Assembly (NCBI GenBank): GCA_041485905.1
Contig: JBGPKK010000025.1
Location: forward strand, 1 to 40,929
Reading direction: 5' to 3'
Length of the DNA: 40,929 nucleotides
Source: JAHFUI01 sp041485905
GTDB lineage: Bacteria > Acidobacteriota > Vicinamibacteria > Vicinamibacterales > CAVVIG01
Made by a program: the position numbers and the translations under genes. Below are positions 39,983 through 40,929 of this stretch, piece by piece. Under the pieces are notes generated by a model. That model made no database searches. It was not told where the DNA came from and saw only the letters and a program-made list of their open reading frames with translations. The first letter of the stretch is position 1. Each line of letters starts with the position of its first letter.

Positions 39983-40633
39983 CTAGCTCCAGCCAGCAGG
40001 TTTCATCGCTGCGGCCAAGATTGGCTTCGCCCATTCTGGCGCGACGCGCAAATCGCACGACCTGACCACGGCTCCATGCGCGACGTGAAGGATGAGCATT
40101 GGTTCTGGAGCGATGCCGGTGAATGGATCGGCTTCATGACTGTTGTCGGACACACGAAGTTCGGTCACCTTCGGCAGGAGGTGAATCAGGTTGAGCCGGC
40201 TGCCGTTGTACCGGGCGCGGATCGTCTCCTCGGGAATGTCATGTCCGCCCCTCCCGACTCGCGCGCGTACACGCGCGATGTGAAGTTCGGGGCTGCTCAG
40301 CCCCACATACCAGATGCGTACCTCGATGCCTTCTGAAAGCGCCCGATCGAGCAAGGCCGTGATCGTGTGGCCTCCAAGGGTCGTCTCACACGCGAAGCTG
40401 CACCGCTCGGCGACGGCACGTTCCAATAAGCGTTTTCCCTCGTGCCAGCCTGCGCTGTTCGCTTCGGTTTGAGTGATGCCAGGATTGGCTGAGAGGATCA
40501 GACGCGCGGCTTCATCGGGGTTGAAATACTCAACGCCGTGCTGCAGGAGCATGGCGCCGCCGATGCTGCTCTTTCCGGCGCCGTTAGTCCCGGCGAGGAC
40601 GTAGATGCAGGGCGCCTCAGCTCGTTTGGCCAC
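39983..40633 (-). CDS. Zeta-toxin-like P-loop kinase
   Basis: 216 residues from the GTG at 40633, which overlaps the antitoxin gene by 17 bases; a TTG at 40666 is a weaker alternative. Walker A GTNGAGKS (15-22), then YFNPDEAARLI with the catalytic Asp (about 45), CETTLGG, and RVRARVGRGGHDIPEETIRARY, with the arginines that bind ATP phosphates. Zeta toxins phosphorylate UDP-N-acetylglucosamine and block peptidoglycan synthesis; related proteins may use other substrates. The key residues look intact. The paired antitoxin is not the usual epsilon or PezA type but a Phd/YefM-like protein. Confidence 0.85.
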   Translation of the reverse strand: MAKRAEAPCIYVLAGTNGAGKSSIGGAMLLQHGVEYFNPDEAARLILSANPGITQTEANSAGWHEGKRLLERAVAERCSFACETTLGGHTITALLDRALSEGIEVRIWYVGLSSPELHIARVRARVGRGGHDIPEETIRARYNGSRLNLIHLLPKVTELRVSDNSHEADPFTGIAPEPMLILHVAHGAVVRSCDLRVAPEWAKPILAAAMKPAGWS

Positions 40634-40922
40634 GCTTCCGCGCGACAGCTGTCGCAGCCTTCCCAAGCTGCCTTGGGGATGCGTCGAAAGCCGCCTTCAT
40701 CCCGGCGCGAGCCTTGGACGTCTGCATCCGAGCCAGCAGCGCATCGAATTGGCGGCTCAGAGTGTCCAGCCTGGCCTCGCCGGCCCGTGAGAGCGCGTTG
40801 AACTCGTCCACCGACATCAGGACCGCCTTGGGCGCGTCATGCTTCGTGATGACCACGATCCCGCCCTTGATGACGGTTTCCAGGACCCGCCCAAACTCCT
40901 TTTTCGCCTCCGTCGCCGTCAC
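40617..40922 (-). CDS. Phd/YefM-type antitoxin paired with the zeta-like toxin, start probably beyond the window
   Basis: At least 101 residues. The N-terminal half is a Phd/YefM fold (TATEAKKEFGRVLETVIKGG, then VVITKHDAPKAVLMSVDEFNAL), which normally binds DNA and represses its own operon. The C-terminal half (ARLDTLSRQFDALLARMQTS, then AGMKAAFDASPRQLGKAATA) is the likely toxin-binding segment. The GTG at 40922 is the last possible start inside the window, but the frame stays open to the right edge, so the true start may lie outside. It precedes the toxin gene with a 17-base overlap. Confidence 0.8.
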   Translation of the reverse strand: MTATEAKKEFGRVLETVIKGGIVVITKHDAPKAVLMSVDEFNALSRAGEARLDTLSRQFDALLARMQTSKARAGMKAAFDASPRQLGKAATAVARKRGQTS

Positions 40923-40929
40923 GGAAGCC

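Overview
The window is high-GC bacterial DNA, most likely from an Acidobacteriota genome of the Vicinamibacteria (subdivision 6) kind. The support is family-level: an acidobacterial VWFA-related protein, a split cytochrome bc complex with an octahaem cytochrome c, an mlaEFD/uvrB cluster, and very dense dispersed and tandem repeats. No rRNA, tRNA, CRISPR array or intact insertion sequence was seen. All taxonomy here is inference from gene content.

Layout, left to right. (1) 1-7090, minus strand: VWFA-domain protein, uvrB, mlaE, mlaF, mlaD, a YtxH protein, a small membrane/coiled-coil protein, and a lipoprotein cut by the left edge. (2) 7155-12837: a plus-strand DHH phosphoesterase with an N-terminal TrkA-N-like domain, convergent with greA plus a patatin-like protein that lacks the catalytic serine; then plus-strand trmH-type methyltransferase and rarA. 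(3) 12853-25295, minus strand: a run of ten tightly packed genes, phoH, ybeY, a CNNM/CorC protein, era, recO, glyQ, glyS, ppdK, mutL and a 57-residue membrane protein. Several junctions overlap by 1-4 nt. (4) 25296-26884: a gene-poor island with a GYD-domain gene, an attC-like site, a cassette-like ORF and a fragment of an integron-type integrase. (5) 26885-37182, minus strand: HEAT-repeat protein, Rieske protein, cytochrome b (b6-like), cytochrome b C-terminal half (subunit IV-like), octahaem cytochrome c, gamma carbonic anhydrase, hisS, aspS. (6) 37314-39958, plus strand: TPR protein coupled to a dihaem RoxA-like cytochrome. (7) 39983-40922, minus strand: a Phd/YefM-type antitoxin with a zeta-like toxin, reaching the right edge.

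The most striking signal is not a gene. At least eight loci carry short tandem arrays with a 7-base period, each with its own unit sequence. Nearly all sit on a stop codon, so several proteins end inside the repeat. They resemble in form the heptanucleotide STRR repeats described in cyanobacteria. In addition, four kinds of dispersed palindrome occur. Some have entered genes and are translated: a VVSGFSRTV peptide in the MutL linker, an insertion and a tail in YbeY, and a 50-residue tail on PhoH. The second notable signal is the integron debris beside aspS.
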